NCBI RefSeq assembly: GCF_003668875.1
Contig: NZ_RAWM01000003.1
Coordinates: forward strand, 62,001 to 126,000
Source: Corallococcus interemptor
GTDB taxonomy: Bacteria; Myxococcota; Myxococcia; Myxococcales; Myxococcaceae
Direction: 5' to 3'
Length of the DNA: 64,000 nt
Shown here: positions 17,701 to 26,026 of the stretch, one piece after another
How positions within the stretch are numbered: the stretch's first letter is position 1
Layout: each line of letters begins with the position of its first letter
Program-made: the position numbers and the translations under genes
The notes under the pieces: generated by a model
The model's database searches: none
The model's input: the letters and a program-made list of their open reading frames with translations, nothing else
Told to the model about the DNA's origin: nothing

Positions 17701-18718
17701 CCTGGGGCAGCCCGGGCTCGCCGCTGGCCGCGTCTCGCAGCCGCGCCAGCACCGTGTCCCCCACCAGCCGCGTCACCACCGCGGAGACGCTCTCTCCCGG
17801 CGCCTCCGGCACCTCATCCAGATAGGCCTGGAGCGCGCGCGCCACTTCCGAGCACCGGGCGAAGCGCTGCCCGGGCGCGCGGTGGAGCATGCGCAGGATG
17901 ATCTGCTCCAACAGCGGCGACAGCCCCTCCACGAACTGCGAGGGCCGGGGCACCGCCGCCAGCGCGATGCGCCGCATGGCCTCCGCGGGGTTGTCCGTGT
18001 CGATGAACGGCCGGCGCGTGCACAGCTCCCACAGCACGACGCCGAGCGCGAACTGGTCACTGGTGCCGGAGACGGGCTCGTTGCGCACCTGCTCCGGCGA
18101 CATGTAGCGCAGCTTGCCCTTGAGCACGCCCGTGCGCGTGCGGCTGGCGCGGATGGTCGCCTTGGCCACGCCGAAGTCCACCACCTTCGTCAGGCCATCC
18201 AGGCGCACCATGATGTTCTGCGGGCTGATGTCCCGGTGCACCAGCTCCAGCGACGCGCCCTGGCTGTCGCGCGCGTGGTGCGCGTGGTCCAGACCCAGCG
18301 CCGCGTCGCGGATCATCTGCGCGCAGACGCGGTGGGGCAGCGGCGTGCCGGCCCGCTGCGCCGCCTTCGCCAGGCGGCCCAGGTTCTCGCCCTCGATGTA
18401 CTCCATGGCGATGTAGAACGTGCCCTGCCACGCGCCGACCTCGTACAGCGACACGACGTTCGGGTGGTTCAGGTGCGCCGCGACGCGGGCCTCGTCGAGG
18501 AACATCTCCACCGAGCCGTCATGCTCCAACAGGTCCGGCAGCAGGCTCTTGAGGATGACGGGGCGCTCGAAGCCGCTGACGCCCACCTGTCGTGCCAGGA
18601 AGATTTCCCCCATGCCCCCCACGGCCACGCGGCGCAGCACCGCGTACCTGCCGAAGATGAGGGATGACGGGGAAGCACCGGACACCATCGCCCTTGCACC
18701 GTACCCAGCGATCCCCAT
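14738..18718 (-). CDS. Ser/Thr protein kinase with zinc ribbon, degenerate cyclase, ATPase and TPR domains
   Basis: 1326 residues. An intact Hanks kinase domain spans 24-300: glycine loop VAVGGMGE, catalytic Lys 57, HRDISPQN at 161-168, DFG at 181-183 and a SPEQ activation-segment end. A zinc ribbon follows (C348, C351, C362, C365), then a Pro/Asp-rich linker. Residues about 490-635 look like a class III nucleotide cyclase domain that has lost its catalytic Asp residues (LPFGLPQARPDDATRAL matches the family pattern). A STAND/AAA-type ATPase starts near 645, with Walker A GPTGVGRS at 672-679 and the Walker B-like LLLLVDDVHR. From about 1000 to the end are TPR-like helices. The protein is probably a cytoplasmic signalling hub. 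An ATG ten codons in (18688) is an alternative start. It lies 24 bases after the DCC/LMF gene. Confidence 0.9.
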   Translation of the reverse strand: MGIAGYGARAMVSGASPSSLIFGRYAVLRRVAVGGMGEIFLARQVGVSGFERPVILKSLLPDLLEHDGSVEMFLDEARVAAHLNHPNVVSLYEVGAWQGTFYIAMEYIEGENLGRLAKAAQRAGTPLPHRVCAQMIRDAALGLDHAHHARDSQGASLELVHRDISPQNIMVRLDGLTKVVDFGVAKATIRASRTRTGVLKGKLRYMSPEQVRNEPVSGTSDQFALGVVLWELCTRRPFIDTDNPAEAMRRIALAAVPRPSQFVEGLSPLLEQIILRMLHRAPGQRFARCSEVARALQAYLDEVPEAPGESVSAVVTRLVGDTVLARLRDAASGEPGLPQVREPSNVSCPRCGQATSATNRFCPACGNSLTPASGEASPKLSRTPVSGDAARQPSRMPLLREPPVHLGDEDVPDAPTAKAPARRDDGAVHEPPTDPTMEVPAPLASALAEPPSATTSGDDDDDGPPALGDEAPGPTVKIRAMDAQARMRRLTLLVVTGEPAHAARLREAVSQVSARHHVEAVALADAQWCLPFGLPQARPDDATRALKCAEELASAGLSVRRGLESGVVRLSAETGSPRLSGLGLERARSLADTAVPGELLVGASVKALLVEAGGVRIGVARELPGGTAWRVESGAPSARVDALVGRDEALTQAAAVVESARKGEGGARLFVGPTGVGRSRFLEAVSELSTGASPRVVYAWGGDPRSAGALGLWRTVFAALSRSATGGDTSLPPLSGLGFSESEAAALWRRLARGAPVGGHLPAGDGAVVDALQRVAKPSGLLLLVDDVHRVDGPSLELLAGLLATKEPGVALVATGDVDAVPPALASLPVTVLEGLSPSELNALLTASLGLPLSPSLERAVADRVRGNPAHALALVRLLVSVGVLQRTEGGFQSNGPLSAAMLPQRLGQALGARLELLPAASLRFLQRAAVEGSLFSAELVRASLTATDGAEVLEDAEWVVPVPAQPGIFRFTSEEARQVLRERLSTSQLRGAHQELAEALEMVAFAQEPAREVRVADHLLGAESSGAPVACERAGDWFAARGEWRAAVEFYRRALGRAPGATAAVVRWQLDVLARAASCLTQVDPAAVDGLVTPWLDNVPVMQTPGRWAEAARRLAVAELKLSRVDDAEVRLSMAQGPAGSDPEVEALVLGELARVREAKGETTAAVELLARAFQRMGNRTPQVADFFWEHYLLLGRLQQRLGQQDRARVAFTRAAEQARSVGSAVGQARALSQLAGLRVLAGEPAQALSDLERALALAEQGGDAQEVARIHYNAGRLLVAGGRAPEARERLEQARERARVAGWREGEALAAQVLGAMEARAPRR

Positions 18719-18742
18719 CCCCCGCCAGTCCCGGGCGCTGTT

Positions 18743-20626
18743 TCAGACGGACCAGGTCAGCCGTCCCGCCTGCTCGGACGACGCGGGCGCGAGGGTCAGC
18801 GGCGACACATAGAGCCCGCGCCGCTCCCGCTTCCACCAGGCGCCGGTGCGCTGGCGCTCCTCCCGGGACGTCATCCGGTAGTCGTGCAGCACCGCCCGGA
18901 CCAGCCGGGGTGGACGCTCCGGGAAGGGGTTGGACGCGAAGAGTTCCAGCACCTCCGGCGAGCCCTCCAGCAGCCGCTCCATCAGGGCCAGGAACCACGA
19001 GGGCGGTGACCCCAGCGCGGCGAACCACATCTGCCAGTCCAGCCGGGGCTGGTGCGGGGCCACCTGGCGCGGCGGCCGGTCCACGCCCGACGTCTTGTAG
19101 CGGAACGGGTACTCCACCCAGTGCACGCCGTCGTTCGAGCCCTCCACGGTGATCTCCGGCCGGTCCACCGTCATCACCGCGAACAGACCGTAGGAGTTCA
19201 CCGAGTGCAGCGGATGCACTCGGTCATCCAGCCAGTCCACTGCCCGCACCAGACGCTCCGGGCCGCGCGGCCACCACCCCATCCGGCGCAGCTGCTCCAT
19301 GGTGCCCAGCGTGAGCAGCGGCACCGCCGCGGCCACCGACTGCGCCATGCCGAGCCACGACGGCCGGCGCGCGGGCCCCGCGTCACGCCACAGCGATTCC
19401 GGCAGCACGCGACGCAGGGCCGCGTCGTCCAGCAGCCACAGCCCCAGGGCCAGGGACTGCACGTTGAAGAAGCCGTAGTTGCCCGTGGCCATGATGGCCG
19501 CCTGCAACGCGGTGAAGACGCCGAAGGCGGCCTGCCGCACGCGCCGGGGGCCGAAGGCGAGGAAGGGCACCGCCGTCTCCGCCGCCAGCACCGCCGCCGT
19601 GCCCGCGTGGCGCACCTGGCGCGGAAGCTGGTGCGCGGCCCAACCGCCGCGCGTGGGCAGGGGCGCGGTCTCGAAGTACACGTCGCACGCGCTCAGCTCA
19701 CGCCACGTCCGGTCCCCCGAGTGGAACTTGCTGATGCCCGACCCGAAGTAGAGCCGGAACACGAGCATCCGGAAGAGGAACACGTCCAGCGCGGACACGT
19801 CCCGCTTCCCCAGTCCGGGCCGCAGGCCATACGGCGCGGTGTGCGCGCCCAGCAATCCCATCTCCAACAGCAGCACGTCCCACTGGAACGACAGGAACTC
19901 GCGCCCCAGGGACACGTAGGACAGGTACAGCCCCCACAGCGCACTCGCGCTCAGGCGCGGCGCCACGTTGAAGAGCAGCGCCAGCGACAGGGCCTGTCCC
20001 ACGCGGCAGCCCCGCACCAGCGCCGCGTCCGACGCGTCCTTCCAGAACACGCTGGGACGGCGCCGGCGGCCCTGCGCGGCATAGCGCTCGGACTGGGCCA
20101 CGTCACGGATGGGACGGATGCCCTTCTCCCCGTAGAGCCCCAGCACCTGCTTGCCCAGCGACGTGAAGGCGATGAGGAACGTGCCGCCCAACAGCCGCAG
20201 GAAGGCCCAGCGCACCAGCCGGTGCTCCGCGGGCTCCGTCACGCGGCCGAACAACCACCGGTCCCACCGCGATGCGCGCCGGCGGTTGTGCGCGATGACT
20301 GAATAGACAGCCCCCGCCACCTGCCGGACACCGGGCGCCAATCCCAACCGCGCGGCGAGCCGCGTGCTCCAGCGGGGCGACCAGGCGAGCATGCGGAAGA
20401 CGGCCTCCGCGCCGGACGAGCGGCGCCCCGACGGCTCCACCAGCTGCATCGCCCGCCGCATGTCCTTCTTCGGAATCCCAAGCAGCCTGAGCAGCCAGCC
20501 GCTCCCGCGCGCGAAGCGCACCCGGCCGCCGGTGTCCTGGCTCCAGCGCGCCACCCAGCGCTTGCAGAAGCCGCAGTCCCCATCGAACAGCACGAGCGGT
20601 CGCATCTCGCGGGTCATCGCGCGCAT
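18743..20626 (-). CDS. DCC thiol-disulphide domain fused to lipase maturation factor-like membrane protein
   Basis: 627 residues. The first 120 are a DCC (DUF393) domain with the defining VLFDGDCGFCKRW at 11-23. The rest resembles lipase maturation factor (LMF): several membrane helices, the conserved FGSGISKFHSGD and FNVQSLALGLWLLDD blocks, and the soluble block VNSYGLFAVMTVDRPEI with a DWQMWFAAL motif near the C-terminus. LMF proteins assist folding of secreted lipases; a redox domain in the same chain suggests it handles disulphide formation or a quinone-linked step. ATG 20626 has GGAGAG 5 bases upstream. It is followed 24 bases later by the kinase gene. Confidence 0.9.
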   Translation of the reverse strand: MRAMTREMRPLVLFDGDCGFCKRWVARWSQDTGGRVRFARGSGWLLRLLGIPKKDMRRAMQLVEPSGRRSSGAEAVFRMLAWSPRWSTRLAARLGLAPGVRQVAGAVYSVIAHNRRRASRWDRWLFGRVTEPAEHRLVRWAFLRLLGGTFLIAFTSLGKQVLGLYGEKGIRPIRDVAQSERYAAQGRRRRPSVFWKDASDAALVRGCRVGQALSLALLFNVAPRLSASALWGLYLSYVSLGREFLSFQWDVLLLEMGLLGAHTAPYGLRPGLGKRDVSALDVFLFRMLVFRLYFGSGISKFHSGDRTWRELSACDVYFETAPLPTRGGWAAHQLPRQVRHAGTAAVLAAETAVPFLAFGPRRVRQAAFGVFTALQAAIMATGNYGFFNVQSLALGLWLLDDAALRRVLPESLWRDAGPARRPSWLGMAQSVAAAVPLLTLGTMEQLRRMGWWPRGPERLVRAVDWLDDRVHPLHSVNSYGLFAVMTVDRPEITVEGSNDGVHWVEYPFRYKTSGVDRPPRQVAPHQPRLDWQMWFAALGSPPSWFLALMERLLEGSPEVLELFASNPFPERPPRLVRAVLHDYRMTSREERQRTGAWWKRERRGLYVSPLTLAPASSEQAGRLTWSV

Positions 20627-20764
20627 CACGTCTCTCCTTCGTCCGACGACAAAGGTGCGCGCGGCGGGCGGGATGCGAAGGGGGCGGCGGGGCCCGCCAA
20701 AGGGGCAGGCGGCCGGCGGAGCGTGCCCCCTTGTATCCCGGGACAGGTGCCTAGCTTTGTCCGC

Positions 20765-21418
20765 ATGAGCGAGCCCAAGGCCCAGGCGAAGAAGACGGAT
20801 GAAATCGTCCCCGGCGTGCACCACTGGACCGTCGCCGACGACCGGCTCGGCGGCATCCGCAGCGACGCCTACGCGGTGGTGGATGAGGACGGCACCGTCA
20901 CCCTCATCGACCCACTGCCCATCGACGAAAAGCTCCTGCGCAAGCTGGGCGACATCAACGCCATCGTGCTCACCGCGGGCAACCACCAGCGCTCCGCGTG
21001 GCGCATGCGCAAGCTGTTCGGCGTGCCCGTCTGGGCCCCGGAGGGCGCGCAGGGCCTGGAGGAGAAGCCGGACTTCGAATACGTGAACGGCTCCACGCTG
21101 CCGGGCGGCCTCAACACCTTCCAGACACCGGGGCCCACGGAGGCCATGTACACGCTGTGGCTGCAGAAGAGCCCGCACGCCGTGGTGTTCATCTCCGACC
21201 TGCTGTCACACGAGGCCCGGCGCACGCCCACCTTCGTGCCCGGCGAATATCAGGACGAACCGCTGCGCACGCGCACCAGCATCCAGCGCATCCTGGACCA
21301 CCTGCCCATCCAGACCGTCTGCTTCGCGCACGGCGCGCCCATTCTCAAGGACGGCGCCAGCGCCCTGCGCAAGGCGCTGGAACAGGACGACGAGTTCCCG
21401 CACGCGCCCGCGCCCTGA
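20765..21418 (+). CDS. Metallo-beta-lactamase-fold protein with incomplete metal site
   Basis: 217 residues. The beginning matches the MBL fold (VHHWTVADDRLGG, then SDAYAVVDEDGTVTLIDPLP), but the usual HxHxDH motif is replaced by AGNHQRSAW, leaving one of the expected ligands. A later FISDLLSHEA and CFAHGAPIL occupy the places of the downstream Asp and His. It may be a non-catalytic member or bind metal differently. It is divergent from the DCC/LMF gene with 138 bases between starts, and converges on the next gene with a 4-base gap. ATG 20765 is preferred over 20723, as the extension has no family similarity. Confidence 0.75.
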   Translation: MSEPKAQAKKTDEIVPGVHHWTVADDRLGGIRSDAYAVVDEDGTVTLIDPLPIDEKLLRKLGDINAIVLTAGNHQRSAWRMRKLFGVPVWAPEGAQGLEEKPDFEYVNGSTLPGGLNTFQTPGPTEAMYTLWLQKSPHAVVFISDLLSHEARRTPTFVPGEYQDEPLRTRTSIQRILDHLPIQTVCFAHGAPILKDGASALRKALEQDDEFPHAPAP

Positions 21419-21422
21419 GCCT

Positions 21423-22220
21423 TCAGCCCTCGGGCAGCTCGCGCACCAGCACGTGGCCGTCGTCCTGACCGGGAGGCACCAACTCCAGCCGGGCGCCTCG
21501 TTCGACGCGGTCCAGCAGCGTGCCCAGGGACAACAGGTCGGTGACGGGGATGCGCACGGCGGGCGCGGCGGGCGCATCGCCGCGGACCATGGACCGGGCC
21601 ACGCGGGCCTCGTTGGAGAGGTCCGTCTCGTAGACGAACGTGCGCTCGTCGTAGTCGTGGCCGCCGGGAACGCGCCCCACCAGCCGCATGGGCCCCAGCC
21701 GCGAGTGCACGCGCACGGCGGGGTTGTCCCACTGGGTGACGCCGCGCAGCCGCTGCGCGCGCACCATGCGCAGCGTGAGCAGCTTCACCCACGCGGACGC
21801 GCCCCGGCCCGGCAGGAAGCTGAACAGCGACACGCCCACGAACAAGCCCGGCGTCAGCGACGGCGCGACGTAGCAGGCCGCGCCGATGGCGGACTCCTCG
21901 TCCGCGAGCAGCAGCCGCTCACGCGCGGGTGCCTTCAAGAGCCGCGCGGGACAGCGCAACAGCCCGATGGCGCCGGGCAGCAGGTACAGGTCCGACAGCA
22001 CCCAACGCGGCACGCCGATGCCGCCGAACGCCAGTTGGTTGAGCGTGAGGTACTGCCGCGCGAGCTCCGAGTTGTGCTCCGCCAGCAGGTGCGTGACCGG
22101 GACGCCATACGGCGCCAGGTCCAGCGACGGGACGTGCACGCCGGAGCCCAGCGCCTGCAATGCCAACTCCGGGGTGGCGGCGAAGAACGCCTGGGCCAAC
22201 GACGCGAGCTCACCCGCCAT
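21423..22220 (-). CDS. Uncharacterised protein, partner of the amidinotransferase-fold gene
   Basis: 265 residues that I do not recognise. It has no signal peptide, no clear membrane segment and no motif of catalytic residues. The middle part (APSLTPGLFVGVSLFSFLPG, then a basic stretch) reads as a mixed alpha/beta fold, and the first 30 residues are helical. Its start lies inside the last codons of the amidinotransferase-fold gene (11-base overlap), so the two are almost certainly co-translated and work in one pathway. Confidence 0.7.
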   Translation of the reverse strand: MAGELASLAQAFFAATPELALQALGSGVHVPSLDLAPYGVPVTHLLAEHNSELARQYLTLNQLAFGGIGVPRWVLSDLYLLPGAIGLLRCPARLLKAPARERLLLADEESAIGAACYVAPSLTPGLFVGVSLFSFLPGRGASAWVKLLTLRMVRAQRLRGVTQWDNPAVRVHSRLGPMRLVGRVPGGHDYDERTFVYETDLSNEARVARSMVRGDAPAAPAVRIPVTDLLSLGTLLDRVERGARLELVPPGQDDGHVLVRELPEG

Positions 22221-23112
22221 CGGCTTCGAGGTCCTTCGCCACGACGTCCAACCGGTACTCGGGAGGAATGACGACGCGGGAGGCGTCCACCGACGCGCGC
22301 GACACGAGGCAGCGCGACGACCCGCCGCCCTTCTCCGTCAGCTCCGGCATGGGCATGGACACCACGCGCATGCCCAGCCGCTCGAAGGTCTCCACGATGT
22401 GTGGGGGCATCACCGTGGGCGCGAGCAGGTCCCTGCCCAGGGGCAGACCGTTCGTCGCGTAGCGCCGGATGTCCGCCTCCGTCACCCGCACCAGCCGGTT
22501 CGCGCCGAAGCGCTGCTCCAGGAGCGCCACGGACTCCGGCGCCATCACGTCCGGGCACACGACCAGACGGTCCACCGCCGGCAGGGGAAGCACCGCCATG
22601 TTCCCGTGGAACGCGGGCTCGCGAACCTGAACGCGCAGGGCCTCACCGGGGAAGTAGCGCTCGGCCGCCTCCAGCCCGTCCAACGTGGTGCGCCCGCCCC
22701 AGAACAGCAGCGTCACGCCGTCGAACGTCGCCACGTCGCCGTGCGCCTCCCAGATGTCCACGCCGGGGTCCACGACCTCCAGGCCCAGGCGCTTCGCCAG
22801 CGGCGTCCAGTGGTCGCGCTCCGCGAACCGGTGCGCGCTCATCATCCGGGGCAGCAGGAACAGCGGGGCCTGGCCCTCGCGCGCCACCACCTGACCGCAC
22901 TCGGCCGCGTAGGGCATGCCCGTCAGCGCGTCCGACGGCGAGGGCAGCGCCACCACCGTGCCGCCTCGCGACTCGATGTGCCGGGCCAGCGTCAGCCACT
23001 CCCGCCGCGCGCCGCGCGCATCCGCCGGAGCGGCCTCACGGCTGCGGAAGTTCGAGCGGCCCCGCAGCGCCCAGCCCCGCCCCGGGGGCGACATCAGGAA
23101 GAGGTCCATCAT
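22210..23112 (-). CDS. Amidinotransferase / dimethylargininase-fold protein
   Basis: 300 residues with the pentein layout of guanidine-modifying enzymes. Candidate catalytic positions are the acidic pair in DIWEAHGDV (near 119-127), His 169 in AFHGNMAVL, and Cys 268 in the KGGGSSRCLVS loop near the C-terminus, which is where this superfamily keeps its nucleophile. Members hydrolyse or transfer amidino groups of arginine derivatives. The substrate is not deducible. It starts a two-gene unit with an overlapping uncharacterised gene. ATG 23112 and 23109 are adjacent; the first is given. Confidence 0.85.
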   Translation of the reverse strand: MMDLFLMSPPGRGWALRGRSNFRSREAAPADARGARREWLTLARHIESRGGTVVALPSPSDALTGMPYAAECGQVVAREGQAPLFLLPRMMSAHRFAERDHWTPLAKRLGLEVVDPGVDIWEAHGDVATFDGVTLLFWGGRTTLDGLEAAERYFPGEALRVQVREPAFHGNMAVLPLPAVDRLVVCPDVMAPESVALLEQRFGANRLVRVTEADIRRYATNGLPLGRDLLAPTVMPPHIVETFERLGMRVVSMPMPELTEKGGGSSRCLVSRASVDASRVVIPPEYRLDVVAKDLEADGG

Positions 23113-23259
23113 GCCCCGCTTCTAGCCGCCGGCCCGGAGCGTCACAATGCATCCGTCCAGCCTCCACTGCCCGCCTGAACCCCGGCCGTCCACCGCTCCA
23201 CAATGCAGAGGACCCACGGGCGCGCTCCATTCCGTATCCAGGGAGGCAAGGAGGAACAC

Positions 23260-24204
23260 ATGGGATTGATTCCACGATGGCGCACGGGCGGACGGCTGCT
23301 GCTGCTCACGGGATGGCTCACCGCCTGCTCGGAGCCAGAGCCCACCCCGACGCCCGACGCGGGCCCGGGGGAAATCACGGACGCGTGCAACAGCCGCGAA
23401 GAAGCACTCACCCTGTCCGAGTGCGTGCTCCCGTTGGACAACACGCCGCGCCAGGCCTACGTGAGCGCCCTCTACGACTCCGACTGGTATCGCGTGGAGG
23501 CGGTCGCCCCCGTGACCCAACCCTCCATCATGCGAGTCCGCGCGGGCTACGCCGTGCCCCAGACGCCCGTGAACCTGACGCTGGAGGCCAACGTCCCCTT
23601 CACGGCCAGCCGCCCCACCTCGCGCGTCAACCGCCATGACCCGGCACAGGCGCCCTCCTTCGTGGAGATGCTGATTCCCTACGTGGAGGATGCGAACTTC
23701 CGGCTGCTGACGGTGCGGGATGACGCGACCGCCTTCGACACCCAATCGCAGTACACCGTCCAGGCGGAGCTCATCGCGGATCCGGATGGCCACGAACCCA
23801 ACAACCTGCCGCCCTCCCCCACCCCCATTCCCCTGGTGGCGACGGAGCAGGGCACGAGCGGCACCATCACGGGCGTCCTCGCCACCGAGGGCGACGTGGA
23901 CGTCTTCGGGTTCCAGGTGCCCGCCACCGCGAAGAGCATCTCCGTCCAGCTGAAGGCGGAGGCCTTCACTCCAGCGCTGCCCTTCCGCTTCTCCTATTTC
24001 CTCCTCGACCCGTCGGGAGGCATCGTCGAGCGCAAGGCCGCGCTCGACCCCGCCGCCGCCACCGACCTGGGCAGCACCACCACCGTGTCCTCCGAGGGCC
24101 GGTGGCAGGTCTGGGTGCAGCCCGCCAAGGCCCTGGATCAGGACTTCGCCATGCCCGGCGACCTGCGCTCCCGCTACACGCTGGAGGTCCGTCTCCAGCC
24201 TTGA
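23260..24204 (+). CDS. Secreted lipoprotein with PPC-like beta domains
   Basis: 314 residues. The signal MGLIPRWRTGGRLLLLTGWL ends in a lipobox TAC, then a Pro/Thr linker. Two beta-rich parts follow; the second contains GDVDVFGFQVPATAKSISV and EGRWQVWVQPA, the pattern of bacterial pre-peptidase C-terminal (PPC) domains, which bind other surface molecules. The linker DGHEPNN before it is typical of the domain border. ATG 23260 has a strong GGAGG 7 bases upstream. It is divergent from the amidinotransferase-fold gene. Confidence 0.8.
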   Translation: MGLIPRWRTGGRLLLLTGWLTACSEPEPTPTPDAGPGEITDACNSREEALTLSECVLPLDNTPRQAYVSALYDSDWYRVEAVAPVTQPSIMRVRAGYAVPQTPVNLTLEANVPFTASRPTSRVNRHDPAQAPSFVEMLIPYVEDANFRLLTVRDDATAFDTQSQYTVQAELIADPDGHEPNNLPPSPTPIPLVATEQGTSGTITGVLATEGDVDVFGFQVPATAKSISVQLKAEAFTPALPFRFSYFLLDPSGGIVERKAALDPAAATDLGSTTTVSSEGRWQVWVQPAKALDQDFAMPGDLRSRYTLEVRLQP

Positions 24205-24331
24205 GAAAACGGTCTGGCAAAATGCAACGCCTGCCCGTCCCCTCTCATTTTCCCCCCGAAAGGGGGTTGCCCCACCGCCCCGCGCGCGTGGCATCCTCCC
24301 CATTTTTGAGCACAAACGGGGCTGGAGATTC

Positions 24332-25945
24332 ATGCACTTCGAGTTGGCCTTCGTGCTGCTCTTCTCCATCGCGACAGCGGTGGCGATCGCGGCGCGCTAC
24401 TTCAAGTTTCCGTACACGGTGGCGTTGGTATTGGCGGGCCTGGGCCTGGGCATCGTGCAGGCCTTCGAGCCGCCGCACCTGACGAAGGAGCTGCTGTTCG
24501 CGGTCATCCTGCCGGGCCTGCTGTTCGAAGCGGCGTTCCACGTGGACTTCCGCAAGTTCATGAAGAACAAGCTGGCCATCACCTCCATGGCGATTCCCGG
24601 CGTGGTGGCGTCCATGGCGCTCACGGCGCTGCTGCTGTCGCCGGCCATGAGCGGGCTGAACCTGCTGGAGGGCTTTGGCCTCATCCACGCGATGGTGTTC
24701 GCGTCGCTCATCGTGTCCACGGACCCCATCGCGGTGGTGGGCCTGTTCAAGGCGCTGGGCGCGCCCAAGCGGCTGGCCATCCTGGTGGAGGGTGAGAGCC
24801 TGCTCAACGACGGCACCTCCGTGGTGCTCTTCACGCTGGTGGTGGGCGTGGCCGGCGGCCAGGCGTTCACCGCGGGCGGCGCGGTGCTGGACTTCATCAA
24901 GGTGGCGGGCATGGGCGCCGTCATCGGCGCGGCGGTGGGCTGGGCGGTGGGCAAGGTCATCCTGCGCGTGGAGGACGCCATGGTGGAGATCACCTGCACG
25001 GTCATCGCCGCGTACGGGTCCTTCGTGGTGGCGGAGCACTTCCACTATTCAGGCGTCATCGCGGTGGTGGTGGCCGGCATGGTGTGCGGCAACTGGGCGG
25101 CCCAGGAGGGCATGGGCCCCACGGTGCGCATCGCGGTGGAGAGCTTCTGGGAGTACCTGGCGTTCGCGCTCAACTCGGTGGTGTTCCTGCTCATCGGCCT
25201 GGAGGTGCAGCTGACGTCGCTGCTGGCGTCGTGGCAGCCCATCCTGCTGGCGTACGCGGCGGTGCTGGTGGGCCGCGCGGTGGTCGTCTACGGCGTGTCC
25301 GGCCTGTTGCGCTTCACGTCGGAGAAGCTGCCGTGGAAGTGGAGCGCGGTGCTCACCTGGAGCGGCCTGCGCGGCGCGGTGTCCATGGTGCTGGTGCTGG
25401 GCCTTCCGAACGACTTCGCCCACCGCGAACTCCTGGTGAACATGACGTTCGGCGTGGTGGTGCTGTCCATCATCTTCCAGGGCCTCACCATGGCGCCCAT
25501 GCTCAAGTGGCTGGGCATCACCGGCCTCAAGGACGTCTACCAGGAGCAGTACGAGCTGGCCCGGGGCCGGCTGGGCGCCATCCACGCGGCGCTCGCGTCG
25601 CTGGAGGCCATGCGCCGCAAGCGGGAGATTCCGGTGGACGTGCTGGATCCCATGGAGCGCGACTACCAGCAGAAGGCGCAGGCGGTGGAGCAGGAGATCA
25701 TCACGCTCAAGCAGCAGTCCAACCGCTTCCACGAGGAGGAGCAGCAGGAGGCCATCCGCCGCGTCCTCATCGTGGAGAAGGAGGCCGTCTTCAACGCCTA
25801 CCAGCAGGGCACGCTCAACAAGGAGGTCTACGAGCACCTCACCGCGGAGCTGGACGAGCGCATCGCCACGGCGAAGGACGCGGAGGCCCACGGCGCGCCG
25901 GAGGACGCCCACACGCCTCCGCCGCCCCAGGCCCTGGCCTCCTGA
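24332..25945 (+). CDS. CPA1-family Na+/H+ antiporter
   Basis: 537 residues. About twelve membrane helices fill residues 1-410. The family core is clear: STDPIAVVGLFKALGAPKR (helix with the essential Asp) and VEGESLLNDGTSVVLF (the conserved ND motif), plus SGLRGAVSMVL near 340. The last 120 residues are soluble and rich in Glu, Gln and Arg, like a regulatory cytoplasmic tail. It moves Na+ (or K+) out against H+ for pH and ion control. The start has GGAG 5 bases upstream. No neighbour suggests a special role. Confidence 0.95.
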   Translation: MHFELAFVLLFSIATAVAIAARYFKFPYTVALVLAGLGLGIVQAFEPPHLTKELLFAVILPGLLFEAAFHVDFRKFMKNKLAITSMAIPGVVASMALTALLLSPAMSGLNLLEGFGLIHAMVFASLIVSTDPIAVVGLFKALGAPKRLAILVEGESLLNDGTSVVLFTLVVGVAGGQAFTAGGAVLDFIKVAGMGAVIGAAVGWAVGKVILRVEDAMVEITCTVIAAYGSFVVAEHFHYSGVIAVVVAGMVCGNWAAQEGMGPTVRIAVESFWEYLAFALNSVVFLLIGLEVQLTSLLASWQPILLAYAAVLVGRAVVVYGVSGLLRFTSEKLPWKWSAVLTWSGLRGAVSMVLVLGLPNDFAHRELLVNMTFGVVVLSIIFQGLTMAPMLKWLGITGLKDVYQEQYELARGRLGAIHAALASLEAMRRKREIPVDVLDPMERDYQQKAQAVEQEIITLKQQSNRFHEEEQQEAIRRVLIVEKEAVFNAYQQGTLNKEVYEHLTAELDERIATAKDAEAHGAPEDAHTPPPPQALAS

Positions 25946-26026
25946 GCGCGCCAGCGACCCGGCCGGGCCCCCCTGTCCGTATGAAAGGCCGAGGGCCCGT
26001 CCGGCCGGATTCGAGAGGCGACGCAC

